Shown here: one piece after another, positions 1 to 11,400 of the stretch
Position numbering within the stretch: the first letter of the stretch is position 1
How the letters are laid out: every line of letters begins with the position of its first letter
Source of the DNA: Cydia pomonella
Taxonomy: Eukaryota > Arthropoda > Insecta > Lepidoptera > Tortricidae
Assembly: GCF_033807575.1 (NCBI RefSeq)
Contig: NC_084706.1
Coordinates: 27,263,204-27,327,203 of the forward strand
DNA: 64,000 nucleotides
Reading direction: 5' to 3'
Notes under the pieces: model-generated
What the model saw: only the letters and a program-made list of their open reading frames with translations
Database searches by the model: none
What the model was told of the DNA's origin: nothing
Translations under genes and position numbers: made by a program

Positions 1-295
1 TAAAATAAAATATCTGTTATAAATATTTACATCGTTGACCCCTAATATTGGTTTGGTGATTTAGTGACTCAAGTCGAGGATTGGATTGACGATGAAGTTG
101 GCTATACTTTGTATCTTAAGGTATTCAAATAAAAGAAACCAAATAATTTGTCATTTTCGGGTAGATATAACATTTATTGGTCAACCAACCAAAAACAAAC
201 CTACCTACCTGGATCTGTCACTGAACGAACTGACATTAAGCTATATTATTTGATTATGTAATGTTTTCATCTGCACTCAACTCTAAGTGTGATCA
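1..295. other. AT-rich sequence, nothing recognised
   Basis: No reading frame, tandem repeat or known element was seen in this stretch. Confidence 0.4.
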
Positions 296-347
296 GTACC
301 CCTAGTGTAAATTCAATCGACATCGAAATTATTTACACTAGGGGTAC
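296..347. repeat. 52-bp deleted copy of the TACCCCTAGTG palindromic MITE
   Basis: It begins GTACCCCTAGTGTAAAT and ends with the exact reverse complement of that 17-mer, with only 18 bp between. It lies one base from a full 191-bp copy of the same family, so it is probably an internally deleted copy or a target-site duplicate retaining only the two ends. Confidence 0.65.
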
Positions 348-348
348 T

Positions 349-539
349 GTACCCCTAGTGTAAATATTTTCGACAGCGAAACGTGACGTACGCGTTTGGG
401 TTAAGTGTCATTTTGTATGAGATTTTTGACTTTCCAAAACGTCCCGCTTGGCGCGCTGTTCAAGAACCCATACAAAATGAGACTTAACGCAAACGCGTAC
501 ATCACGTTTCGCTATCGACTAAATTTACACTAGGGGTAC
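349..539. mobile_element. 191-bp palindromic MITE (TACCCCTAGTG termini)
   Basis: The ends are perfect 17-bp inverted repeats (GTACCCCTAGTGTAAAT). The inverted similarity runs about 80 bp inward on each side, through the blocks CGTGACGTACGCGTTTG and CATTTTGTATGAGA, so the element can fold almost completely. A second copy of exactly 191 bp lies at 44068-44258 in opposite central orientation. A TA inside each GTAC end would suit a Tc1/mariner-type TA target, but this is inference. It encodes no protein. Confidence 0.85.
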
Positions 540-790
540 AGGAATACACTGTTAAAATCTCACTCATGTTACACCGTGTATTCATTATTTTATGTATTGT
601 TTCTGTCGAGTGCATTAAAAATAAATATAAGTAAGTAAATTATAGAGATAATTCATTTATTTGCGTCCGGCTTTAGGTTCCCGACTTCCGTATGTTTATT
701 AAATTTCAACCTAATCGGTAATGTAGGTTTGGAGCAAATTGACTGATGGAGTGATCCTATAAGGGTTTCGTGTTTTTCTTTTTTGAGGTA

Positions 791-824
791 CGGATTCAGA
801 ATCAGAATCAGAATCAGAATCAGA
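791..824. repeat. (CAGAAT)n microsatellite
   Basis: About five copies of the hexamer CAGAAT are followed by AGCCATTTATT. The arrangement resembles the short-repeat tail of a LINE 3' end lying on the minus strand. Confidence 0.75.
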
Positions 825-878
825 ATAGCCATTTATTAAATTAATACTTGCGTAGGTACATTGTTTACAGTATTTACA

Positions 879-1205
879 TTCTTCTTCTTCCTCGCGTTGT
901 CCCGGCATTTTGCCACGGCTCATGGGAGCCTGGGGTCCGCTTGACAACTAATCCCAAGATTTGGCGTAGGCACTAATTTTTACGAAAGCGACTGCCATCT
1001 GCCCTTCCAACCCAGAGGGTAAACTAGGCCTTGTTGGGATTAGTCCGGTTTCCTCACGATGTTTTCCTTCGCCGAAAAGCGACTGGTAAATATCAAATGA
1101 TATTTCGTACATAAGTTCCGAAAAACTCATTGGTACGAGCCGGGGTTTGAACCCGCGACCTCCGGATTGCAAGTCGCACGCTCTTACCGCTAGGCCACCA
1201 GCGCT
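879..1205 (-). mobile_element. tRNA-derived SINE, family 1
   Basis: Read on the minus strand it begins with a tRNA-like head. A box A-like stretch is TGGCCTAGCGGTAAGAGC and a box B is GGTTCAAACCCC, and a body of about 250 bp follows, ending in a GAAGAAGAAG tail. Closely related copies lie at 24541-24857, 33493-33842 and 47651-47977. The body is a widespread lepidopteran SINE type by recall. No clear target duplication was found here. Open frames on both strands are incidental. Confidence 0.88.
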
Positions 1206-2127
1206 ATATATTATATTTAACGAAATAATTATTTTATTAAAATGGCCTCTCCTTCAGGGAGTACGAAGGAGGCGTAGTAATAAAACTCCACGGGTTAGCC
1301 CTGCTAGGAGTTTTTTTTTTGTGACTTACAATGGAATTTACATTTATTTATTTTACGTTTTTCTTTTCTTTTCTTTTGTTTTTATTATTTATTTTAGGTA
1401 AACGCGTTTTTCCAAAACGAGCTCGTTCCATGCTTCCCGATCCCGGGCCGCGCGCTGCCACAGCGGAAATCGTGCGCGCAGTTCGTCGTCCCAGCGCGCG
1501 CGTGGATGGCCCGATCCGGACCGGATCGGAGGTACGGATTACGGAACCTTAAATATCATCCTTCATAATTTCCCGCTCTGGACTGTCAGAGCAATTTGAA
1601 CGCGTCTGACATCAAATTGATATTAGGATCATATAAGTTAGCTGCCGCGCGTTCATTTCACTCTGACTTCTTCTCATATGTATTAGTATAAGCGAGACGC
1701 CTACACTGATATGATTCCAATAGGATTCAAATATCAGTTCCACTTCAGATACACGTTCGAATTGGCCTGTGTATGCCTCACACGAGTATAAATAAAATAA
1801 CCGTCACGTCCGCTAGACGGCGTCGTCTCTGCATCTGACATTTCCTTCCGGTTTCGAGTCTTTGTCCAATGCCTTGTTTGCGTATACTATTAAGGCAGGC
1901 ACACACTGAACAATCTTAGCGCAAAATACTAAAATAACATCTTAATCGCTGTAGCTAGGCTTACTCTAGCGACTTATCTCGCGCTGATCAGCTAAAAATG
2001 TTAACATCTATTTTATTTATAAACCCTCTTTACCCGACTGCGTCCGAAGGAGGATAATGTTTTACGAACGTATGTATGTTTGTCCATTTCTTTGGCATGC
2101 TCTATTACAGACCAAACGACTGGACAG
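1206..2127. other. Intergenic sequence with a GC-rich patch
   Basis: Around 1240-1320 there is a short pyrimidine/purine-rich segment ending in a T-run that looks like repeat debris. Positions 1400-1550 are unusually GC- and CpG-rich for this window, preceded by a T-rich run ending in TAG, which would suit a splice acceptor. No protein family was recognised in the open frame there. The remainder is plain. Confidence 0.35.
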
Positions 2128-2153
2128 TTTTTAACCAGGGACTGAAAAACCGC

Positions 2154-2520
2154 AAAAGACCGGTAACCTAAAATAAAGGTATCAATTGAATAGGTATCCA
2201 AAGCTAAGGGTACCCGAATAAAATCGCAAAAGACCGATACCTAAGATAAGGGTATCAATTGAATAGGTATCCAAAGCTAACGGTACCCGAATAAAATCGC
2301 ACAAGACCGATACCTAAACTAAGGGTATCAATTGAAAAGCTATACAACTGTAACGGTACCCGAATAAAATCGCAAACGACCGATACCTACACAAAGGGTA
2401 TCAATTGAATAGGTATCCAAAGCTAACGGTACCCGAATAAAATCGCACAAGACCGATACCTAAACTAAGGGTATCAAATGAATAACTATATAACTATAAC
2501 GGTACCCGAATAAATAAAAT
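2154..2520. repeat. Left subterminal 74-bp tandem repeats (about 5 copies)
   Basis: AGACCGATACCTAA-type starts recur at about 2157, 2231, 2304, 2377 and 2450, each followed by GGGTATCAATTGAATAGG and GGTACCCGAATAAAATCGC. The block lies immediately inside the left terminus of the giant element. Subterminal repeats in hAT elements often bind transposase, so that role is a possibility. Confidence 0.85.
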
Positions 2521-2600
2521 GTAATAGGTACATTTTTCAAACGGTACCGATACAGTTGAAAGGGTACCGTACGGTACCGTTTCAAGTAGACTTCTACTTT

Positions 2601-5600
2601 GGAATCCAAGATGGCGGCCGTGCACTCGTCATAAAAGTCGTCATGGATATCGTTTTATAGGTTTTAGGGAGTGCAGATTTCGAAAATGATGACCATTTTG
2701 GAATCCAAGATGGCGGCCGTGCACTCTGTCATAAAAGTCGTCATGGATATCGTTTTATAGGTTTTAGGGAGTGCAGATTTCGAAAATGATGACCATTTTG
2801 GAATCCAAGATGGCGGCCGTGCACTCTGTCATAAAAGTCGTCATGGATATCGTTTTATAGGTTTTAGGGAGTGCAGATTTCGAAAATGATGACCATTTTG
2901 GAATCCAAGATGGCGGCCGTGCACTCTGTCATAAAAATCGTCATGGATATCGTTTTATAGGTTTTAGGGAGTGCAGATTTCAAAAATGATGACCATTTTG
3001 GAATCCAAGATGGCGGCCGTGCACTCTGTCATAAAGTCGTCATGGATATCGTTTTATAGGTTATAGGGAGTGCAGATTTCGAAAATGATGACCATTTTGG
3101 AATCCAAGATGGCGGCCGTGCACTCTGTCATAAAAGTCGTCATGGATATCGTTTTATAGGTTATAGGGAGTGCAGATTTCGAAAATGATGACCATTTTGG
3201 AATCCAAGATGGCGGCCGTGCACTCTGTCATAAAAGTCGTCATGGATATCGTTTTATAGGTTATAGGGAGTGCAGATTTCGAAAATGATGACCATTTTGG
3301 AATCCAAGATGGCGGCCGTGCACTCTGTCATAAAAGTCGTCATGGATATCGTTTTATAGGTTTTAGGGAGTGCAGATTTCAAAAATGATGACCATTTTGG
3401 AATCCAAGATGGCGGCCGTGCACTCTGTCATAAAAGTCGTCATGGATATCGTTTTATAGGTTTTAGGGAGTGCAGATTTCAAAAATGATGACCATTTTGG
3501 AATCCAAGATGGCGGCCGTGCACTCTGTCATAAAAGTCGTCATGGATATCGTTTTATAGGTTTTAGGGAGTGCAGATTTCGAAAATGATGACCATTTTGG
3601 AATCCAAGATGGCGGCCGTGCACTCTGTCATAAAAGTCGTCATGGATATCGTTTTATAGGTTTTAGGGAGTGCAGATTTCGAAAATGATGACCATTTTGG
3701 AATCCAAGATGGCGGCCGTGCACTCTGTCATAAAAGTCGTCATGGATATCGTTTTATAGGTTTTAGGGAGTGCAGATTTCGAAAATGATGACCATTTTGG
3801 AATCCAAGATGGCGGCCGTGCACTCTGTCATAAAAGTCGTCATGGATATCGTTTTATAGGTTTTAGGGAGTGCAGATTTCGAAAATGATGACCATTTTGG
3901 AATCCAAGATGGCGGCCGTGCACTCTGTCATAAAAGTCGTCATGGATATCGTTTTATAGGTTTTAGGGCGTGCAGATTTAGAAAATGATGACCATTTTGG
4001 AATCCGAGATGGCGGCCGTGCACTCTGTCATAAAAGTCGTCATGGATATCGTTTTATAGGTTTTAGGGAGTGCAAATTTCGAAAATGATGACCATTTTGG
4101 AATCCAAGATGGCGGCCGTGCATTCTGTCATAAAAGTCGTCATGGATATCGTTTTATAGGTTTTAGGGAGTGCAGATTTCGAAAATGATGACCATTTTGG
4201 AATCCAAGATGGCGGCCGTGCATTCTGTCATAAAAGTCGTCATGGATATCGTTTTCTAGGGTTTAGGGAGTGCAGATTTCGAAACTGATGACCATTTTGC
4301 AATCCAAGATGGCGGCCGTGCACTCTGTCATAAAAGTCGTCATGGATATCATTTTATAGGTTTTAGGGAGTGCAGATTTCGAATATGATGACCATTTTGG
4401 AATCCAAGATGGCGGCCGTGCATTCTGTCATAAAAGTCGTCATGGATATCGTTTTATAGGTTTTAGGGAGTGCAGATTTCGAAAATGATGACCATTTTGG
4501 AATCCAAGATGGCGGCCGTGCATTCTGTCATAAAAGTCGTCATGGATATCGTTTTCTAGGGTTTAGGGAGTGCAGATTTCGAAACTGATGACCATTTTGC
4601 AATCCAAGATGGCGGCCGTGCACTCTGTCATAAAAGTCGTCATGGATATCATTTTATAGGTTTTAGGGAGTGCAGATTTCGAATATGATGACCATTTTGG
4701 AATCCAAGATGGCGGCCGTGCATTCTGTCATAAAAGTCGTCATGGATATCGTTTTATAGGTTTTAGGAAGTGCAGATTTCAAAAATGATGACCATTTTGG
4801 AATCCAAGATGGCGGCCGTGCACTCTGTCATAAAAGTCGTCATGGATATCGTTTTATAGGTTTTAGGGAGTGCAGATTTCGAAAATGATGACCATTTTGG
4901 AATCCAAGATGGCGGCCGTGCATTCTGTCATAAAAGTCGTCATGGATATCGTTTCATAGGTTTTAGGGAGTGCAGATTTCGAAAATGATGACCATTTTGG
5001 AATCCAAGATGGCGGCCGTGCACTCTGTCATAAAAGTCGTCATGGATATCGTTTTATAGGTTTTAGGGAGTGCAGATTTCGAAAATGATGACCATTTTGG
5101 AATCCAAGATGGCGGCCGTGCACTCTGTCATAAAAGTCGTCATGGATATCGTTTTATAGGTTTTAGGGAGTGCAGATTTCGAAAATGATGACCATTTTGG
5201 AATCCAAGATGGCGGCCGTGCACTCTGTCATAAAAGTCGTCATGGATATCGTTTTATAGGTTTTAGGGAGTGCAGATTTCGAAAATGATGACCATTTTGG
5301 AATCCAAGATGGCGGCCGTGCACTCTGTCATAAAAGTCGTCATGGATATCGTTTTATAGGTTTTAGGGAGTGCAGATTTCGAAAATGATGACCATTTTGG
5401 AATCCAAGATGGCGGCCGTGCACTCTGTCATAAAAATCGTCATGGATATCGTTTTATAGGTTTTAGGGAGTGCAGATTTCAAAAATGATGACCATTTTGG
5501 AATCCAAGATGGCGGCCGTGCACTCTGTCATAAAAGTCGTCATGGATATCGTTTATAGGTTATAGGGAGTGCAGATTTCGAAAATGATGACCATTTTGGA

Positions 5601-6916
5601 ATCCAAGATGGCGGCCGTGCACTCTGTCATAAAAGTCGTCATGGATATCGTTTTATAGGTTATAGGGAGTGCAGATTTCGAAAATGATGACCATTTTGGA
5701 ATCCAAGATGGCGGCCGTGCACTCTGTCATAAAAGTCGTCATGGATATCGTTTTATAGGTTATAGGGAGTGCAGATTTCGAAAATGATGACCATTTTGGA
5801 ATCCAAGATGGCGGCCGTGCACTCTGTCATAAAAGTCGTCATGGATATCGTTTTATAGGTTTTAGGGAGTGCAGATTTCAAAAATGATGACCATTTTGGA
5901 ATCCAAGATGGCGGCCGTGCACTCTGTCATAAAAGTCGTCATGGATATCGTTTTATAGGTTTTAGGGAGTGCAGATTTCAAAAATGATGACCATTTTGGA
6001 ATCCAAGATGGCGGCCGTGCACTCTGTCATAAAAGTCGTCATGGATATCGTTTTATAGGTTTTAGGGAGTGCAGATTTCGAAAATGATGACCATTTTGGA
6101 ATCCAAGATGGCGGCCGTGCACTCTGTCATAAAAGTCGTCATGGATATCGTTTTATAGGTTTTAGGGAGTGCAGATTTCGAAAATGATGACCATTTTGGA
6201 ATCCAAGATGGCGGCCGTGCACTCTGTCATAAAAGTCGTCATGGATATCGTTTTATAGGTTTTAGGGAGTGCAGATTTCGAAAATGATGACCATTTTGGA
6301 ATCCAAGATGGCGGCCGTGCACTCTGTCATAAAAGTCGTCATGGATATCGTTTTATAGGTTTTAGGGAGTGCAGATTTCGAAAATGATGACCATTTTGGA
6401 ATCCAAGATGGCGGCCGTGCACTCTGTCATAAAAGTCGTCATGGATATCGTTTTATAGGTTTTAGGGCGTGCAGATTTAGAAAATGATGACCATTTTGGA
6501 ATCCGAGATGGCGGCCGTGCACTCTGTCATAAAAGTCGTCATGGATATCGTTTTATAGGTTTTAGGGAGTGCAAATTTCGAAAATGATGACCATTTTGGA
6601 ATCCAAGATGGCGGCCGTGCATTCTGTCATAAAAGTCGTCATGGATATCGTTTTATAGGTTTTAGGGAGTGCAGATTTCGAAAATGAAGACCATTTTGGA
6701 ATCCAAGATGGCGGCCGTGCATTCTGTCATAAAAGTCGTCATGGATATCGTTTTCTAGGGTTTAGGGAGTGCAGATTTCGAAACTGATGACCATTTTGCA
6801 ATCCAAGATGGCGGCCGTGCACTCTGTCATAAAAGTCGTCATGGATATCATTTTATAGGTTTTAGGGAGTGCAGATTTCGAATATGATGACCATTTTGGA
6901 ATCCAAGATGGCGGCC
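2601..6916. repeat. Satellite A: 100-bp monomer, about 43 copies
   Basis: Each 100-bp monomer starts GGAATCCAAGATGGCGGCCG and includes GTCATGGATATCG and GGGAGTGCAGATTTC. Most monomers differ by 0-3 bases, with a few 1-2 bp deletions. Shared variants show a 25-monomer (2.5 kb) block duplicated: 2921-4400 corresponds to about 5420-6890. A 3-monomer (300 bp) duplication lies at about 4220-4820. The first copy (2601) abuts the left subterminal repeats and the last is cut by a foldback element at 6917. Each monomer carries AAGATGGCGGC, a match to the YY1/Pho consensus. Confidence 0.97.
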
Positions 6917-7601
6917 GCACGGTGGGCTGAAAATCGGCCTTCATAGAAATAGAAACCGAAGTATTAATTTTGAACTTTTTTTATTGGAATAGCTTTTGTT
7001 GGGTTTTATTATGTCCAAAAATTAATCTTGGCTAATTTGGTTGGAAAAATAATTAATAATATATTTTTTTTTCAAAATCTTTGTATGGCGGGTATCAGAA
7101 AAATCGAGTTAATAATATAATATCCTTCCAGGTGATTTAAGTACCAATTATTAAGGATATTTTGACATAACGCGAACTTTTCTACCGTATGCACTTATTA
7201 AATAAAAAATAAAAAACTTATTTTTTCATGTTGAAATAACTTTTGCACATTGTTTTAATTAAGTAGATAAATAATAAACATACAAGAGTTACATCCATCA
7301 TTCACTACGCGTAAGTTATTAGTTAGATCAAACTCAAATTCATTATTTGTAGTCAAAATAACGAGTATAACCGTATTAAAATAAAATAAAAAAATATATC
7401 GATTTTAAAAAAAAGTGCACCCGTAGGAAAATTCTAATTATGTGGAAAAATCAAGAATAATTGGTTTTAAAATCATCTGTCAGGATATTACGGTTAAATT
7501 TTATTTTCGGAGAAAACTCGATTTTTCTGATACGCGCCATAGAAAGATTTTGAAAAAAAAAAATATAACTAATTATTTTTCCAACCAAATTAGCTAAGAT
7601 T

Positions 7602-7958
7602 TGAGCTATATGTTTGAGCTTTTTGGGGTGGAAACCCTTAGGCCGTGGGGACCTGGCCCTCACAACATTTTTAAAGAGCTTTCGAAGCGCCTCGTGTAGG
7701 CAACGGGTGACAAGAGGGCTGGCTCTTACCTCGCACAACGCATTGGCATTGCTGTCCAGCGCGGCAATGCCGCCAGCCTTCTAGGCACCTTCCCACAAGG
7801 CACCCAGCTGGAGCCAATTTTTTACTTATAACTTTAGTTGTAGTTTTAGTTTTGAATCTATTTCCTTTTTAGCTTTACGTAGTTTTGTTTAAGGTATATT
7901 TGAATGTAGTTTTTATTTTTTATTTTTGAATAATATATTCTTAGAAGCTACTTACGAT
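7602..7958 (+). mobile_element. LINE 3'-end insertion inside the foldback arm
   Basis: This 357-bp segment interrupts the right arm of the foldback element; the left arm is continuous at the matching place. The pentamer AGATT precedes (7597-7601) and follows (7959-7963) the insertion, as expected of a short target duplication. It holds the last codons of a LINE protein, described separately, and about 130 bp of T-rich 3' untranslated sequence. Confidence 0.75.
7625..7831 (+). pseudogene. Non-LTR retrotransposon ORF2 C-terminal remnant
   Basis: An uninterrupted frame apart from one TAG (7697-7699) encodes 68 residues ending at TAA 7829-7831. Recognisable blocks are GVETLRPWGPGP, FKELSKRLV, ATGDKRAGSYLAQRIGIAVQ and RGNAASLLGTFPQG. 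These match, by recall, the C-terminal tail downstream of the reverse transcriptase in a LINE family common in moths. A minus-strand relative at 35382-35621 keeps the GVETLGPWGPRAKSLFKEIT block. The fragment is 5'-truncated and has a nonsense codon, so it is dead. The clade is not resolved. Confidence 0.72.
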
Positions 7959-8073
7959 AGATTAATTTTGGGACATAATAAAACCCAACAAAAGCTATTC
8001 CAATAAAAAAAGTTCAAATTTAAGACTTCGGGTTCTATTTCTATGAAGGCGGATTTTCAGCCCACCGTGCGCC

Positions 8074-8428
8074 GTTTTGTCATCTAACTAGTGACGGACG
8101 GACGGTCATTTTTTGGTAGGTACATGGAGATTGTATTCCTTACGCCCGACTTCCATATTTAAATTGTATCAATTTTATAGTGACATCTGGTGGCGTAGTT
8201 TGCATAATCGGAAGTCGACTTTAAGCAAAAGTTAGAGATGTCTCGATTCAATTAATATAAATCGCCTCCATCTTAACTAATGTTAACTACATTTCTAAGT
8301 GTCGCCCCATGAGGAAGACTGACACCGACAAGGCCAGAGTCGAAACGCGAGTGCAAGACATTCACCATGGAATTCGTGGATTTAGATAAAGTGAAAAGTA
8401 TAAGTAAATTATGTTATATTCATAATAT
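8074..8428. other. Single-copy spacer between the two satellites
   Basis: The first bases (GCCGTTTTGTCAT) resemble the continuation of a satellite A monomer (GCCGTGCACTCTGTCAT), suggesting a diverged edge monomer. The rest shows no repeat, and no coding frame was recognised. It may be the oldest internal sequence of the giant element. Confidence 0.45.
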
Positions 8429-11400
8429 AGGTCCTCTGGGATCCTCAGATATCGATTTTCATCTCAATCTGAGCTTAAATGCCGAAATCAAAAATGGCGT
8501 GCGTTTTCTAAAAATTTGACCTCAGAATCATAATAAAGATCCTCTGGGATCCTCAGATATCGATTTTCATCTTAATCTGAGCTTAAATGCCAAAATTTAA
8601 AATGGCGTGCGTTTTCTAAAAGTTTGACCTCGGAATCATAATAAAGGTCCTCTGGGATCCTCAGATATCGATTTTCATCTCAATCTGAGCTTAAATGCCG
8701 AAATCAAAAATGGCGTGCGTTTTCTAAAAATTTGACCTCAGATTCACAATAAAGGTCCTCTGGGTTCCTCAGATATCGATTTTCATCTCAATCTGAGCTT
8801 AAATGCAGAAATCAAAAATGGCGTGCGTTTTCTAAAAATTTGACCTCAGATTCACAATAAAGGTCCTCTGGGAACCACAGATATCGATTTACATCTGAAT
8901 CTGAGCATAAATGCCGAAATAAAAAATGGCGTGCGTTTTCTAAAAATTTGACCTCAGATTCACAATAAAGGTCCTCTGGGATCCTCAGATATCGATTTTC
9001 ATCTTAATCTGAGCTTAAATGCCGAAATTTAAAATGGCGTGCGTTTTCTTAAAATTTGACCTCGGAATCATAATAAAGGTTCTCTAGGATCCTCAGATAT
9101 CGATTTTCATCTCAATCTGAGCTTAAATGCCGAAATCAAAAATGGCGTGCGTTTTCTAAAAATTGGACCTCAGATTCACAATAAAGGTCCTCTGGGATCC
9201 TCAGATATCGATTTTCATCTTAATCTGAGCTTAAATGCCGAAATTTAAAATGGCGTACGTTTTCTAAAAATTTGACCTCGGAATCATAATAAAGGTCCTC
9301 CGGGATCCTCAGATATCGATTTTCATCTCAATCTGAGCTTAAATGCCGAAATCAAAAATGGCGTGCGTTTTCTAAAAATTTGACCTCAGATTCACAATAA
9401 AGGTCCTCTGGGATCCTCGGATATCGATTTTCATCTTAATCTGAGCTTAAATGCCGAAATTTTAAATGGCGTGCGTTTTCTAAAAATTTGACCTCAGATT
9501 CACAATAAAGGTCCTCTGGGATCCTCAGATATCGATTTTCATCTTAATCTGAGCTTAAATGCCGAAATTTAAAATGGCGTGCGTTTTCTAAAAATTTGAC
9601 CTCGGAATCATAATAAAGGTCCTCTGGGATCCTCAGATATCGATTTTCATCTCAATCTGAGCTTAAATGCCGAAATCAAAAATGGCGTGCGTTTTCTAAA
9701 AATTTGACCTCAGATTCACAATAAAGGTCCTCTGGGATCCTCAGATATCGATTTTCATCTTAATCTGAGCTTAAATGCCGAAATTTAAAATGGCGTGCGT
9801 TTTCTAAAAATTTCACCTCAGAATCATAATAAAGGTCTTCTGGGATCCTCAGATATCGATTTTCATCTTAATCTGAGCTTAAATGCCGAAATTTAAAATG
9901 GCGTGTGTTTTCTAAAAATTTGACCTCGGAATCATAATAAAGGTCCTCTGGGATCCTCAGATATCGATTTTCATCTCAATCTGAGCTTAAATGCCGAAAT
10001 CAAAAATGGCGTGCGTTTTCTAAAAATTTGACCTCAGATTCACAAAAAAGGTCCTCTGGGATCCTCAGATATCGATTTTCATCTTAATCTGAGCTTAAAT
10101 GCCGAAATTTTAAATGGCGTGCGTTTTCTAAAAATTTGACCTCGGAATCATAATAAAGGTCCTCTGGGATCCTCAGATATCGATTTTCATCTCAATCTGA
10201 GCTTAAATGCCAAAATTTAAAATGGTGTGCGTTTTCTAAAAATTTGACCTCGGAATCATAATAAAGGTCCTCTGGGATCCTCAGATATCGATTTTCATCT
10301 CAATCTGAGCTTAAATGCCGAAATCAAAAATGGCGTGCGTTTTCTAAAAATTGGACCTCAGATTCACAATAAAGGTCCTCTGGGATCCTCAGATATCGAT
10401 TTTCATCTTAATCTGAGCTTAAATACCGAAATTTAAAATGGCGTGCGTTTTCTAAAAATTTGACCTCAGAATCATGATAAAGGTCTTCTGGGATCCTCAG
10501 ATATCGATTTTCATCTTAATCTGAGCTTAAATGCCGAAATTTAAAATGGCGTGCGTTTTCTAAAAAATTGACCTCGGAATCATAATAAAGGTCCTCCGGG
10601 ATCCTCAGATATCGATTTTCATCTCAATCTGAGCTTAAATGCCGAAATCAAAAATGGCGTGCGTTTTCTAAAAATTTGACCTCAAATTCACAATAAAGGT
10701 CCTCTGGGATCCTCAGATATCGATTTTCATCTTAATCTGAGCTTAAATGCCGAAATTTAAAATGGCGTGCGTTTTCTAAAAATTTGACCTCAGAATCATA
10801 ATAAAGGTCTTCTGGGATCCTCAGATATCGATTTTCATCTTAATCTGAGCTTAAATGCCGAAATTTAAAATGGCGTGCGTTTTCTAAAAATTTGACCTCG
10901 GAATCATAATAAAGGTCCTCTGGGATCCTCAGATATCGATTTTCATCTCAATCTGAGCTTAAATGCCGAAATCAAAAATGGCGTGCGTTTTCTACAAATT
11001 TGACCTCAGATTCACAATAAAGGTCCTCTGGGATCCTCAGATATCGATTTTCATCTTAATCTGAGCTTAAATGCCGAAATTTAAAATGGCGTGCGTTTTC
11101 ATAAAATTTGACCTCGGAATCATAATAAAGGTCCTCTGGGATCCTCAGATATCGATTTTCATCTCAATCTGAGCTTAAATGCCGAAATCAAAAATGGCGT
11201 GCGTTTTCTAAAAATTTGACCTCAGATTCACAATAAAGGTCCTCTGGGTTCCTCAGATATCGATTTTCATCTCAATCTGACCTTAAATGCAGAAATCAAA
11301 AATGGCGTGCGTTTTCTAAAAATTTGATCTTGGAATCATAATAAAGGTCCTCTGGGATCCTCAGATATCGATTTTCATCTCAATCTGAGCTTAAATGTCG

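Larger units (their letters stand above)
6917..8070. mobile_element. Foldback DNA transposon nested in satellite A
   Basis: The ends are inverted repeats beginning GCACGGTGGGCTGAAAATC, with one mismatch across that stretch. Arms of about 105 bp (6917-7025 and 7960-8070) continue inward with a second inverted block (7029-7112 with 7517-7597) and a weaker third (7122-7170 with 7440-7495). Flanking GCC trinucleotides at 6914-6916 and 8071-8073 may be the target duplication. The CACGG start recalls CACTA or Chapaev elements, but the superfamily is unresolved. It has no open transposase. The right arm is split by a LINE fragment. Confidence 0.85.

Noticed and set aside
948..1172. 74-codon minus frame repeated at 47719-47943
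   Set aside because: The repetition reflects two copies of SINE family 1, a non-coding element.
1132..1205. tRNA-like sequence at the SINE head, possible tRNA gene
   Set aside because: It is shared by at least four SINE copies with the same attached body, and I could not form a full acceptor stem. The same applies to the tRNA-like segments at 28932, 41508, 49271 and 50826.
6762..6944. 60-codon minus frame across the end of satellite A
   Set aside because: It lies in satellite monomers and the foldback end; no conserved domain is visible.
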